From Cyathus striatus (lineage: Eukaryota > Basidiomycota > Agaricomycetes > Agaricales > Nidulariaceae): 64,000 nt of DNA. The stretch is from positions 5,952,001-6,016,000 of the forward strand of contig JAOVFP010000003.1 in the NCBI GenBank assembly GCA_025738555.1, given 5' to 3'. Shown here one piece after another: positions 20,236-31,139 of this stretch. A program made the position numbers and the translations under genes. The notes beneath the pieces were generated by a model. That model was not told the origin of the DNA, ran no database searches, and was given only the letters and a program-made list of their open reading frames with translations. Each line of letters starts with the position of its first letter. The stretch's first letter is position 1.

Positions 20236-21834
20236 GATGTGGTTGTGGATGGTAGAGATGAGTGGATGGATTGAAGAAAGGAAGAAAGACACAGAAGTCG
20301 AAGAAAATGTACCCTTCCTGGGTTTTATAGTGAATTCAAAGGTCCATCCGCGCGGAACGCCTGCCCCGCAGTGATGCAAGAAAAAGTAGATTAAGTGCTC
20401 GATATAACACGATAAGAAATCAGGATAAGAAACGTTGACCTATCAGAGCATCAGTGGCTTGGGCTCTGTAATGCATATCCATCTGTCCAGAGTAAAATGG
20501 GAAGACGCGCATGAGAACAGTCCTGGATTGGTTGACCATAACCGGTTATACATTCCAACGGACTTTTCTCGGATTCTTGCGTAGGATCGCCGGCCCGGAC
20601 TATTTAGAAGCTTTTAGGAACCGTTGAAAACAGGGGCACGCCTCCGCGATGGGGGGAAGGAGGGGAAAGAGCGGGGTAGTACTGCCCATGGGGAAGCCTG
20701 GCTGCAGCTGGCTGGCTATCTCTGGCTATCCCAAGACGACGCGTCGATGTATGTGGACGTTTCAATCAACGATGTCCACAACCTCTCAGAACATTCTATA
20801 GCAGCGGGCGAAAAAATCAGCCCCTCTCTGACGCGACTAAAACGCGTACATTCTGGCTAGTCATCCTGCGTATCCGATCGCGAGTCGTACAGCGAAGAGA
20901 CGGAAAGGTACGAAGATACGGAAAGGGGTGACGAAGAGGAAATCACAAGAATATATGGAAAACTCTTTCCAGGCAGTTTTCGGGAAGCATGTTGAAGGTA
21001 AATTTAGAGCATTATAGATATCTCTGTGGGGATTACAGCCTCTGAATCGTGAGTAGATCCTACGTAGTCGATGCTGCAGACTCCAATAGATCATGTAGGC
21101 AGAATACGTCAGAGTCAAAGTTAGGGTCACCCCGGCCACATGTAGTCAGTACTTACTACTTACGAAAGCCTACGAAAGCCGACCCGGATATTCAGGGGTA
21201 TAAACATTTCATATGTAGTGTGGATAAAATATATCCCCTTCACTTCCAGGGTACAGCTGCCACCAGGTTGCGATAGGTTGCGACTCGATGAAAGTTTGAC
21301 GTCGACTCGGAAGAACAAACTTGAATCGGATAGGACGCTGATAGTTTGACATCATGTCACGTGCTACGCGTTTAAAAGATCATTCGACCGCCCATTGCCA
21401 ACTTGAGCCAACGACCGTCGCCGATGTTCAGAATTGCGATATTGAAGGCAAAACACGTCAAATGGCGTACATCTATACCTAGGTAGCTAGCAGGTCGTGT
21501 TCCAATACCGTACGTATACAATAGCTCTCAAACCCTTGGAAAGTCGTTCAACGGACACGTCTGACAAAAATTGAAGAAAAATTGAAGGCAACTCTGTAAG
21601 CGGCATGGAAAATGTTCTGAACATAGCGAGAGCTGGCGATCGGTGATGGAGCTCGGAGTCCCAGACCCAAATGAATTGTTGCCGCTCGCCGTCCGCGCCG
21701 TAGACTGTATATGACGATACTGCGCATCCTACATCGAACGGTGACTCGTGCGCGTGAGGTACCAGTGAATCGCAGGCCACACAAGAGCGATTTGCGTACC
21801 TCGTACCGCTCCTCTGATCATCTGAGTTGTGGTC
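20236..21834. other. Intergenic, no gene seen
   Basis: About 1.6 kb. Besides the reductase promoter, nothing is supported. A 118-codon minus frame at 21487-21843 overlaps the start of the next gene and has no recognisable feature. Confidence 0.45.
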
Positions 21835-24816
21835 ATGGCTCACAAGGTATGTCGTATTCTTTCTATGTTTTCTGAATTGTTCATCAAGTTGTTTCCAGGT
21901 TCCTGCAGATGACCACTTTCATCAACGTGTTTTGTTCAGCGGCTTATCTGCTCTACAGATACTCCGAGAGACGGGGCCACAATCATCCTCCTTTTTCCGT
22001 GCGCCTGCCAACTCACGCGTAGCTTTGCCAAGTAATAGTACATCTCAGAATCGTACATTTGAGCTTACGCAGGCTATCTCATTTATCTTAGCTGGGTGTC
22101 ACGGGTGGAACAGAGGCATTTCAGTGGCTATTGAGGCACACGCTGGCGGAGACAGTTCACCTAGCGTCGATGGAGGAAATGGCCAAGGACCAGTTGCTGA
22201 AGGGGAAGCAGCCCTCAGGCAGAAACTACAGGAAGCTATTAACACGGAAGACGTGCGGGATCGCCTGGAAGCACAGGTCTTCAAGAAACCAAAAATCGAT
22301 GAGGACGCTAGCTGCGAAGATATCAGCGCTGAAGACACCGCTATCATTCTGGATTCTTTGATGAGTTCTCATCCCACTCCTTCTTTTATGGATCCGCCGT
22401 CCCTCACTCCGTCGTTGTCGTCTTCGTCCAGTGGCGAAGCATCTCCGTTGTCCACTGGATCTAAATCTCCTCCAAGGGTAATTATCAAAGATGGTCACAC
22501 GGAATATCATCGGAACCCTGCAAAAATATGTCCCTCGTCACTACTCCCCACTTTCATTGTAAGGATGGCGATGGACGATGATTCCCCCTCTAACGAAGAA
22601 GAAGATGTAATAAGCAAATTACGTGAAGTATTAGAAAGTGTGATGCACTTTGTAGGAGGTCCCGAAGGCGAAAAATGGAGAGGTATATTATTGATCATGA
22701 TTGCTTTCGTTTGCACTAATTATCTATCTCTTCAGAGACTATACGTTCGACGCACAACCGCCCAGCAGCCCTCGGGTTTCAGGCCTTGCTTATCCGAGAC
22801 TTTGCAAATGGTGCACTTCTGTCTCGGATTATCGGATGCCATGAACCCCACCTCTCTAAGATGGTGGCTTCCTTTGCACGATACGCCATTCGTGCTTGGG
22901 AGGCCATGAAGGGACCTCTGTTGGACATCGAAAGACGGCGAGAAGAGATCATTCTTCAGCGCATCGTTCAGGATGAAGAAAAAGCAGAGGTAGAGCAACT
23001 AGAGTTGTCACCCATGAAAGAACGAGAAGATCCCATACATGAGCAGCGGCAAAACAGAGTTAACACTGAGCAAGTGGACCAGCCAAGTGCAAACCCTCCT
23101 TCCCGAGCTAGCCCACCACCTCCACAGCCGCCACCGTTACCACAATCCACGGATTTTCCTCCTCTTTCAGCGTCAAACCCTCCTCCGGATTCGTCTGCAA
23201 CCCAAATACCATCTTCAGATAACAGTCGGGAGCAGACGAACGTGGATGACAATTCGGACTCGTTATCATTCGACTCCGATGAGTCTCTTCTGCCATCCGA
23301 GGGCCTCTCTTCCGTGATTGATGAGTTGGTCGACGACTTAAAGATGCTTGTTCAGGATGCAGTCAACGATGGCTTAGATCCCAGTGATCCCAGGAAAGTG
23401 AAGCCATTATCTTCGGATGCAAGACACGAACGACTTCTGCTTTGTGTTTGGGCATCTGTGCTCTGTCTGCGCCATCGCGAAGGGGGTATAGCCGATCTAG
23501 AAGATGTTTGGAACCATCTTACACTGCAATACCCAGGAGTTTATGAACCAGACGAACCAGAAGCAGGCGCAGATGATCCCTCTTCTATTTTGGATTATCA
23601 ATACAGGGCTTCTGACATCCCTTCGACCTGTCCACTGGTTAGGCTGATGCTGCGCCTCGCTCGATATCTCACTGCAGGGATAGCTGTGACTAAATATCTT
23701 CTTCAGGCGTCAGCTGGTCTGGAGCATTTCAATATTCGCGTTGAACCTGTGCATGGAGGCGGAGGGGTCCTCAGATCTAGGGATCTAGGGTATGGGTGTA
23801 ATGCCATGAGAAGCTGGGTAGGGATGTTGACTGAAGCCGGGATTATTGAGCCAGTTGATCATGCTATATTGAAAGAAGATGGTTCTGCTGACGTACACCA
23901 TGAAGGGAAATGTACGAGGAGGACAGATGCTGGGACCTTTCCGACGGAGATGCTCGATATACTTGAAAATAGATGGCGCAGCATGTTGAAGGAAGGCAAG
24001 ATGTATTTGCATGCTCCAGTGAAGCTTGCGATGTTTTACGCCACCAATCCTTTCGTATTGCCCATTTCTGGTGTGATTGGTGTTACAAGGAGTTTGTGTA
24101 TGGGATGTGACGCATTTTTACAGTACGCATTTCTGGTATAGTCTCTAAGGAGTTGCTAACCATGACCTTTGTCCTCCAGACTCGCACAATCATCGGATGG
24201 ATTGTTTAATACCGCACAAACAGGCCCACCTATTGAACTTTCATACGTTCTAACAGTGGCCATTCCGGATCCTACATTCCTCTTTCCCAACTTGAATACT
24301 TGCCTGGATACGCGCCAGAAGTTACCACCGCTAGAAAGGGAGCGCATACAGACGCGTTTGGATCTCATATCTCGTAGAATGTCGGACGAAATCAGAAAAG
24401 GGGTTGGTGGGATGCTACTGAAGCTTTACGCACCCATTCCCCACATTTCCGCTCCTGGGGATACCCAGACACAGGTGCCCCAGGGGGACACCCAGTTCCA
24501 AGAGAACGAATATTCCCCCCCTGACACAAACCCGCAGTTTGTGCCTACTGGGCACGACGGTACGTCTGCTGCTGAACAGACATCGGACGAGGACATAATC
24601 GTACCTCCAGCTGACGAAACAGACCCCTCCACGACAATTCTAGGAAGGGCAGAGGAGACGTTTCCTCAGTCGTTAGAAGAGCACAATGTTAAAGTTGAAA
24701 GCGAAAATGCAAGTCTCAAACACAAAAAGGGTTCATCTGAGCCAAAGAAGCTCAGAGAAAGACTGAAGCGATGGGGTTTGTGGAGGAATATGAAGAATGA
24801 GCACGGTCGCCGATAA
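21835..24816 (+). CDS. Large protein with deaminase-like domain, unknown function
   Basis: Exons join(21835..21846,21899..22682,22736..24122,24180..24816), 939 residues; the first coding exon is only 12 bases (MAHK). The N-terminal third is mixed alpha with low-complexity Ser/Pro stretches, then a helical region (ALLIRDFANGALLSRIIGCH). A Pro-rich linker PPPPQPPPLPQ follows, then a folded domain with LLLCVWASVLCLRHREGG. Near the C-terminus, YLHAPVKLAMFYATNP...GVIGVTRSLCMGCDAFLQ resembles the HAE...CxxC zinc site of fungal nucleic-acid/nucleotide deaminase-like domains (OTT_1508-type). The catalytic Glu appears to be Pro (HAP). If the match is right, the domain is probably inactive or divergent. 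The tail is acidic then basic (EPKKLRERLKRWGLWRNMK). Assignment to that family is tentative. Confidence 0.75.
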
Positions 24817-25255
24817 GTTTGAGCAAGCAACATCAGGACTGTAAATATGTACTGTAAACAATTTGTGTACAACGTAACTGTATGAGAATTGAAGATGTAT
24901 TCGTAGCAAATTCGTAGCATTTCGATGTACCTCATGCTATGCGGCTATGTTGCACCGAGGCCGTGTACGAAGTGTATCATGTCTTGACACTCCGCCTCAC
25001 ATGGGGCAATAAGATAATCAGGGGACAAGGGGGAATCATATTTGCCTGCGTGTTACTGCGCATGATACCGTATTAGACGATACTGGACTTCGTCAAGGCT
25101 GTGATAAGTTATAACAAACCATATTTATATTGATAGTTGATTTTACAAAATCTACGCTCTCCACTCTGTCCACCACTTGTATCCCATTCTTCCGTCTTCT
25201 CAAAGCACGCTACTCTACCACACCTCGACCAGTGGCCACTAAGCCAACTTCAGAA
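24817..25255. other. Intergenic spacer
   Basis: About 440 bases holding the 3' end of the preceding transcript and the promoter of the inhibitor gene; no coding signal. Confidence 0.4.
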
Positions 25256-25688
25256 ATGGGTGATCGTGAGTGCCAACGTGTTTTAATATGATCAGGGAAG
25301 CTCAGAGATAGCGCAAAGGCTATATTATCGGATTCGAAGATCATGTTACGCAAGAGCAAATCGACAACTACGTGAAGGACGTCGAAGATAAGGGTGGGTC
25401 ACACATTTCTGATATACGTTAATCGGCGAGAATGACGTCCCTCTTTGTAGGAGCTGTCGTATCGCACAAGTTCGACTTCACCAAGGTTAGCCGGATTTCG
25501 ATTAGTGGAGTCGTCTCTAATACTGTTTCTAGTCGTTTGCAGCAAGCATTCCAAATGAAGTCATGGTGTCGCTGCAGAGCTTGCAGTCCGATGGTATTGT
25601 TAAATATATCGGTATGCAGCGAGCACTGCGTTACTCGTACGATATTAACACGTTTACAGAACCCGATGGTGAGGTGAAGATTCAATGA
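25256..25688 (+). CDS. Cytosolic I9-type (POIA1-like) serine protease inhibitor
   Basis: Five exons: join(25256..25265,25319..25393,25451..25485,25533..25611,25660..25688), 75 residues without a signal peptide. The fold signature of the subtilisin-propeptide/Inhibitor_I9 family is intact: YIIGFEDHVTQEQIDNYVKD, GGAVVSHKFDFTKSFAASIP, then VMVSLQSLQSDGIVKYIEPDGEV. Stand-alone I9 proteins such as Pleurotus ostreatus proteinase A inhibitor 1 and yeast Pbi2 have the same size. They inhibit subtilases (proteinase B class) and may act as chaperones. Each tiny exon joins in phase, and the first ends after MGD plus one base. It is neighboured by the deaminase-like gene and converges on eL18. Confidence 0.88.
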
Positions 25689-26047
25689 AGGAAGGAACGC
25701 TCCCTAGTTATGTAAAGTGTGAATAGTGTATCCCTTTCGAAAACCACATTGTGATTATAAAGAACTTCTGCTTATTCCGTGCGGACCATTGAAAACTTAA
25801 GACGTTCGAGGAAGACTCACTAACACCAACTGTTGCCATATAATCCCAAACACCATTAGAGCTCTTACAATTTCGACCCGTATCGATATCAAGGCGTGTA
25901 AGATGGGACGAAGTGCATACAACGTAGCAGTACGTAAGAGCATTGGCATACAGCATAAGAAATCCGGCAGAACCACCACCGGAGCCAGAACCCTCGTCAT
26001 GCTCCAAGGTTGCTCCCCGCATAAGGATGTTTTTGGTGCGGTTTCGT

Positions 26048-26865
26048 TTAGACCTTGAAACCGCGGGACTTTCGGCGACCACGAGCACGCTCGACCTAAT
26101 GGACACTAGGTTAGAGGCGAAGTAGAGGATAACACGAACATATCGTACCTTGCGACCCTTGGAGATGGTGTAAGGCTTCTTGTGCTTGTGGGGGCCCATA
26201 CCGAAATGCTTGTTGGCCTCACGGGAGTTCTTCACACCGCGGAGAAGGACGGTGTTGGCACCAGTGGGTGAACGGAGTGCGAGCTGGTCAAGGGTGATGA
26301 CCTCACCGCCGGCGTTGAGGATACGCTCCTTGGCAGCGTGGGTGAATCGGAGGGCGGCGATGGTGAGCTTGGGAACCTCAGTGAGACGGATGTCATCGGT
26401 GACAGTTCCAACCTGGACGATGATCTTGGAGTCACGGTCGGGGGTTTTCTCAGTCTCCTTTGCGATCTTGGAGAGGGAAATAGGGGGGCGGTTGGTCTTG
26501 GAGAGGAAAAGACGGTGGAGGATGACCTGATATTAGACAAAGTTCATATTAGCGCGACAGTTCGGCATGGGTGCATTTGAACGCGGAAAATGACCTTGTT
26601 GAACTTGGAGTCAGTGCGGCGGGCGAGGAAGCGGTAGAGCTGTAAATTGGCAAGAACCGTCAACGATTTGAAATGGTAGATATGACAATATAATTTGAAC
26701 GCACCTTCACGAGGAGGAGAAGGTAGGGATCCTCGCTCTTGGGGGCGGTACGGTTACCCTTCTTGACGTGGTGGTGCCTGATATCAATACCCTAGCAAAC
26801 GCATAGGCAGCATCAGCGTCAGCGACATACGGCGTGTCGACCGCTAGCAACGACGAGCTCACCAT
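26048..26865 (-). CDS. RPL18: 60S ribosomal protein eL18
   Basis: Exons complement(join(26048..26095,26149..26526,26595..26639,26705..26791,26863..26865)), 186 residues, the normal length. The protein starts [15 protein letters not shown] and continues [34 protein letters not shown] and [21 protein letters not shown], ending [12 protein letters not shown]. It is a structural component of the large ribosomal subunit. The first coding exon is the ATG alone, followed directly by the intron (ATG|GTGAGC). The third intron uses a weak donor, AAG|GTCATT. The sequence after the stop, down to about 25700, is 3'UTR of convergent genes. Confidence 0.96.
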
Positions 26866-27207
26866 CTTGGTTCTTGCCGGAATATGTGTTTGGGGTTGTT
26901 TTCGATGAACAGGAGGCTTGATGAACTGTGCAGTCGCGGATTTGAGTTCAATCTCCGCTTAAAGTGAAACTTCGCTTGTTGTCGTTCTCAAACTCGTTCC
27001 TCAAAGCAAAAATCGACACAAATGCTTGTGGATTGTGGTGCTGTTCTGTGCGTAGATTGTGCAGTTGTTTCTGTATTTTTACTGTAGAGATTGGATGCAC
27101 ACTGGAATTATAAGGGGTTCATTTGAGCGCCACAGCTTAGACGCCTGTGGGGTCAAAATAGGAGAAGATAGCAAACAAATGTCAACAATTCTTGTTGAAC
27201 AACCATC

Positions 27208-28303
27208 ATGGTGAGTCAACCCCCCCTCCAGTTTTCCCCTCTGCCCTCCAATCTCACTTCCATCCCCACTATGCAGTACGGTGATTCTGCCTCTACCGCC
27301 GCTGTCGACCCCTACTCCGACGCATACAATGCTCCCCCTGCCCCTCCTCCTGCAGACAGAGACCCTGCTCCCCGCGGCAGGTCTCGCTCTCGCAGCCCAG
27401 GAGCCCGCAGCAATGCCAATGGGGGAGGCTACAGGAGTCCTTACCCCCGTCGCTCTCCCGCTCCTCGCAGGCCTCCCCATGCCCCAATTGTCAGTTCACT
27501 ATCATTCCTTGTTGTACTCCACATGTGTATACTTACAAGTCCCAGCAGGCACCCAATCCCTCCAACGTGTTGGGAGTGTTCGGTCTGAGCATTCGCACAC
27601 AGGAGCGTGACCTTGACGAGGAATTCAGTCGTTTCGGTCGTGTTGAAAAAGTCACGATTGTCTATGATCAAAGGGTGTGTCCTGTTCTGTTTCGTCCTAT
27701 CGAGTATTTCGGCTTACGTATTATCTTCGACCCTGTGAGCAGTCTGACCGCTCTCGTGGTTTCGGTTTCATCAAGATGTCAACTGTCGAAGAGGCCACTC
27801 GTTGTATTCAAGAACTTAATGGTGTTGTACGTGCTCCTTATTTATTGTTGTCCACGTCATTGTCTTACGTATGCACACAGGAACTGAATGGACGTCGTAT
27901 CCGCGTGGACTATTCCGTTACTGATCGCCCCCATGCCCCAACACCGGGAGAATATATGGGACACCGTCGCTCTGGTCATCGCGATTCCTACCGTAGGGAG
28001 CGTGGTGGTGGTGGTGGCGGCGGCGGTGACTACAGGGACTCCTACCGGGATTCTCATCGTGGTGGTGATCGTGAATTCCGCCGTGATGATCGTAGGGAAC
28101 GAGACCCCTACGGCAGGGATAATCGCAGTGACTGGCGTGATCGTCGCAGCCCTCCTCCTCGTAGCCGCTATTCCCCCGAATACAGGCGGCGCCGAAGCTA
28201 CTCCAGGAGTCCTCCCAGAGGAAGCAGCCCAGCGGCCCGGGCCAGAGACTATGAACCTGCGCCTGCCGGGGGTAACGGTGGCGAAGCTGCCAGAGGCTGG
28301 TAA
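27208..28303 (+). CDS. Tra2-like SR splicing factor (RRM + RS/RGG)
   Basis: Exons join(27208..27210,27277..27489,27549..27674,27743..27826,27881..28303), 282 residues. It has an N-terminal short RS region (RGRSRSRSPGAR) and one RRM: LGVFGLSIRTQERDLDEEFSRFG gives RNP2, and SRGFGFIKM gives RNP1. ELNGRRIRVDYSVTDRPH follows. A Gly-rich run (8 Gly) comes next, then a long Arg-rich RD/RS tail (RRRRSYSRSPPRGSSP). This is the layout of Transformer-2/SRSF10-type factors that bind exonic enhancers in the nucleus. The coding start is an ATG-only exon. The third exon has a tandem CAGCAG acceptor (27543-27548), so a one-residue Gln variant is expected. Confidence 0.9.
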
Positions 28304-29460
28304 AGGTACGAGTCATAGTTGGCTTGTGTCTTTTTGGCTACGCGGCCTACGTCGATTTCTCTTTTATTCTAACTTTGTTATCGGTGTCGAAGCGCAGTTG
28401 GTTTCAATGGGCTGAAGGATCCAGGTGATGAAGGTTTTCGGATGGGGTCAATCATCTCAAGTTTCCCTCGTGCTTCAGTTTTTTTTTTTCTACTTCTACG
28501 CTCTGTTTCTCTCTCTCTCTCTCTTGCCCTCACGTCCCGTGAAGATGGAAGAAAGAAATGAACATCTCTTGGACCTCTAGTATCAATAGTCAAGTTGTCA
28601 AGTTTATCTTTCGTCGTCCTCTAGTACACCGTCGCTACCGTTCTTGAAAATGTTTGCAAGTTGTCCAAGTACCAGACATCAGGTCAAACCGTAATTCAAA
28701 TTCCGAGCGCTTAGGTATACTTTTTACGTGGGAGCCCGAGAAAGTTACAAACGTGAAGCAATCATTTACAATTTTGTTCTGTGATAACGTGAAGTCCAGA
28801 AGGAACCGCCACTGGTAAGTTTCTTTGTATGAAATATAGGGTTGCGGTGCCCTGTTTCCTCGTCTTGCCCTAGGGCTCATTTCAAGTACATTGCGCGGAC
28901 AGGAAAACTGTAATATTCAAAAGTGTCTTTCTTGGTGGAGCATGGAATCCGCATTTCTTGATGGTCTGATGTAAGTATCTGATATCTTCGTTGGTGGGGG
29001 GATCGCCGAGATCATTGTATATATATGTTAACGTGTAGACGGATACGCTTGTTGTAGATAGAGCTCAATACATGCTTGTGCTGTTTAGAATCTTAACGGT
29101 TATGGTAACCTTTAACTTCAATTTCGAAGTTGGTCTAGAACTGACGAGTTCGAGCGTGCGTTACACAATAATTCCCACAATCATTGTTGAGCGAGTAACT
29201 CCGGTGTCACGTTTATAGCGTGGCTGTTGTCCAACTCTTCACCAGCACATCCATTAGGATTTTATAGCTGAAAGTGTCTTGACACAAAATCTATTCGTCC
29301 ATGCGCTTTCCGTTTTCTTACGAACTCACAGATGAAGAGTATCACTTGCTCTAATACCAACCGCCGGCGGAAGATACACAGAGACCAAAGGAGAGTAGTA
29401 CTTGGAAACAGAAGGGGCACTCTCGATCTGGGAAACACAAGCTCTTTGGATTCCAAAGCT
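28304..29460. other. 3' flank and gene-poor spacer
   Basis: Downstream of the splicing factor: a T tract near 28480-28490 and a CT run near 28507-28524. No gene is supported. A minus-strand open stretch around 28910-29035 has no start codon and no recognised domain. Confidence 0.4.
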
Positions 29461-29469
29461 TAGTTAGGC

Positions 29470-29990
29470 TTTACATGGACCAAATTCGAGCGTTGGGCAA
29501 TGTGAGCGCATGTCGAATATTAATTCTTCTTTCCTTTTGTCAACTAAACTTAACAGGGGACGCAGGTACTGTAGTGGGATGAGATTAAGTGAAGGCCGGA
29601 AGATCAATGGGAAGTAATGAAAAGAATCCTCTCGATCGACTCTGTACAAAGTTTGGCAAGGACCAAACGTTGGCTTGGCAGTGTACGGCGAGTCGCTATG
29701 GACATGAATTCTCTCTTTTTGTTAACTAATACTGAACTTTAGACCGGGGGACAAAAGTACTGTTCGCGCAGCACCCCCGAGGAAGATGAGCACAAGTAAT
29801 GGAAGGCAGTGCGATAAAAAGATTCCCCCCGGCCCAAGATATACGGGCTCCGTATAATGTTTGGTGGGGACCAAATGTTGGGCAGTGTTAGTGATGGGTA
29901 TGTGAATTCCTATTATTTCTTTTTATGAACTGACTATACCTGGGTGTAGACGTACTGTTCGCGCAGCAGCAACTTAAACGCTCAGAATAT
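29470..29990. repeat. Degenerate tandem repeat, ~190-205 bp unit, about 2.5 copies
   Basis: Units start GGACCAAA(TTCGAG)CGTTGG at about 29477, 29660 and 29867. Each continues through GAATTC/ATTCTT, a T-rich run with AACTAA, GTACTGT, GAAGATNNNC, AAGTAATG and TTTGG. The second and third also share TACTGTTCGCGCAGCA. Non-coding. Confidence 0.6.
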
Positions 29991-30498
29991 CGTCTCCGAG
30001 CATGTTTAAGGCTCGACATATCAAAATCCAACTGTAGCGGTGCAGGTACTATTGTAAATCATGACCTAAAGTCAATCTAAGAATATCTTGAGCAGCGCTG
30101 CGGAAGATTAGAGGGATTATTTTCACCCTAACCTTCAATCGGCGTTTAACAAGGCCGACAATGCTGTGGAAACTGTTGCTTCTATTCGATGGAAGTGAAC
30201 ATCGGACGATTAGGCAAGTGCTGCTTTTGGTGGTAAGTATCATTTCTCTCATGCATGCTGGTGCTATATACTCAATAGTTTTTGTGTGTAATGCAGATAC
30301 CTGTCTTGCGATTCTCGATGATAGCTGCATATAGTGTATGACTGCGCAAATCACACAACGGTGATCAACCTACTGAGACGCTGAAGCTATTTATGATCAT
30401 CCTTAAGCAGGTGGGCGAAAGTAAGGCATTGTTCTAATGTATAGTGTAAGTCACATTTTTTATTTTTAACACTACCGATTGTTGAACTATTGCACAAG

Positions 30499-30810
30499 GT
30501 TTTTATTGGCTCTCTCAGCGTTCGGAGGACTATATCATCGCCATCACTAATGACGGACTGTATATTTCAGAGGCTATTCTCGGAGAAAAACACTTAGTTC
30601 ATTGGTACATCAGAGACCACGGCTTACGCGGGCTAACGAAGAGAATGTTAGGTTTTTATTGTCTTGGCGTTCGGTGGACTATAGCATCGCCATCGCTCAT
30701 GACGGACTGGATATTTCAGATGCTATTCTTGGAGAAAAACACTTGGTCCATTGGTACACCAGACACCACGGCTTACGCGGGATAACGAGGATAATGCTGA
30801 AAGTCACAAG
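30499..30810 (+). repeat. Tandem duplication, 151-bp period, formerly coding
   Basis: Copies start AGGTTTTTATTG at about 30499 and 30650. Both read, in one frame, an approximately 45-residue unit containing DGLYISEAILGEKHLVHWY and DGLDISDAILGEKHLVHWY, then HGLRG. The second copy continues open to 30823. The frames do not connect, so this is a relic of a repeat-containing gene. Confidence 0.55.
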
Positions 30811-31139
30811 ATTCGCTCATTAGAAACAACACATCACTGCGGACCAGAAGGATATTTGTTGTCTTTAAGAAATTATTCTACACCTTGGAAAGCTAACGAC
30901 TCGTTGCTTTTGGAGAGCCGTGCAATTGGTATCATGGTATCAGACTTCTGGTCGATCGTACTCCAAAATCAAATGTGGAGTTCTTCACTCCCTTACACAA
31001 AGTTCTTGAACGTAGAAGCTTTACGAGTCAATTCTGCAAGACTACATGTGAATTTCACTAGATCTTCCCACTATTGGTGCTTCCCGCCATTGTACAGTGT
31101 CCTTGAGGGTGGAAGCTATTCTAGTCAAATCTGACTAGT

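Noticed and set aside
21487..21843. 118-codon minus-strand frame
   Set aside because: Overlaps the start of the 21835 gene; no domain and no promoter feature.
28900..29040. Minus-strand open stretch with DIRYLHQTIKKCGFHAPP
   Set aside because: No start codon, too short, and no splice partners found; could be a relic but not supportable.
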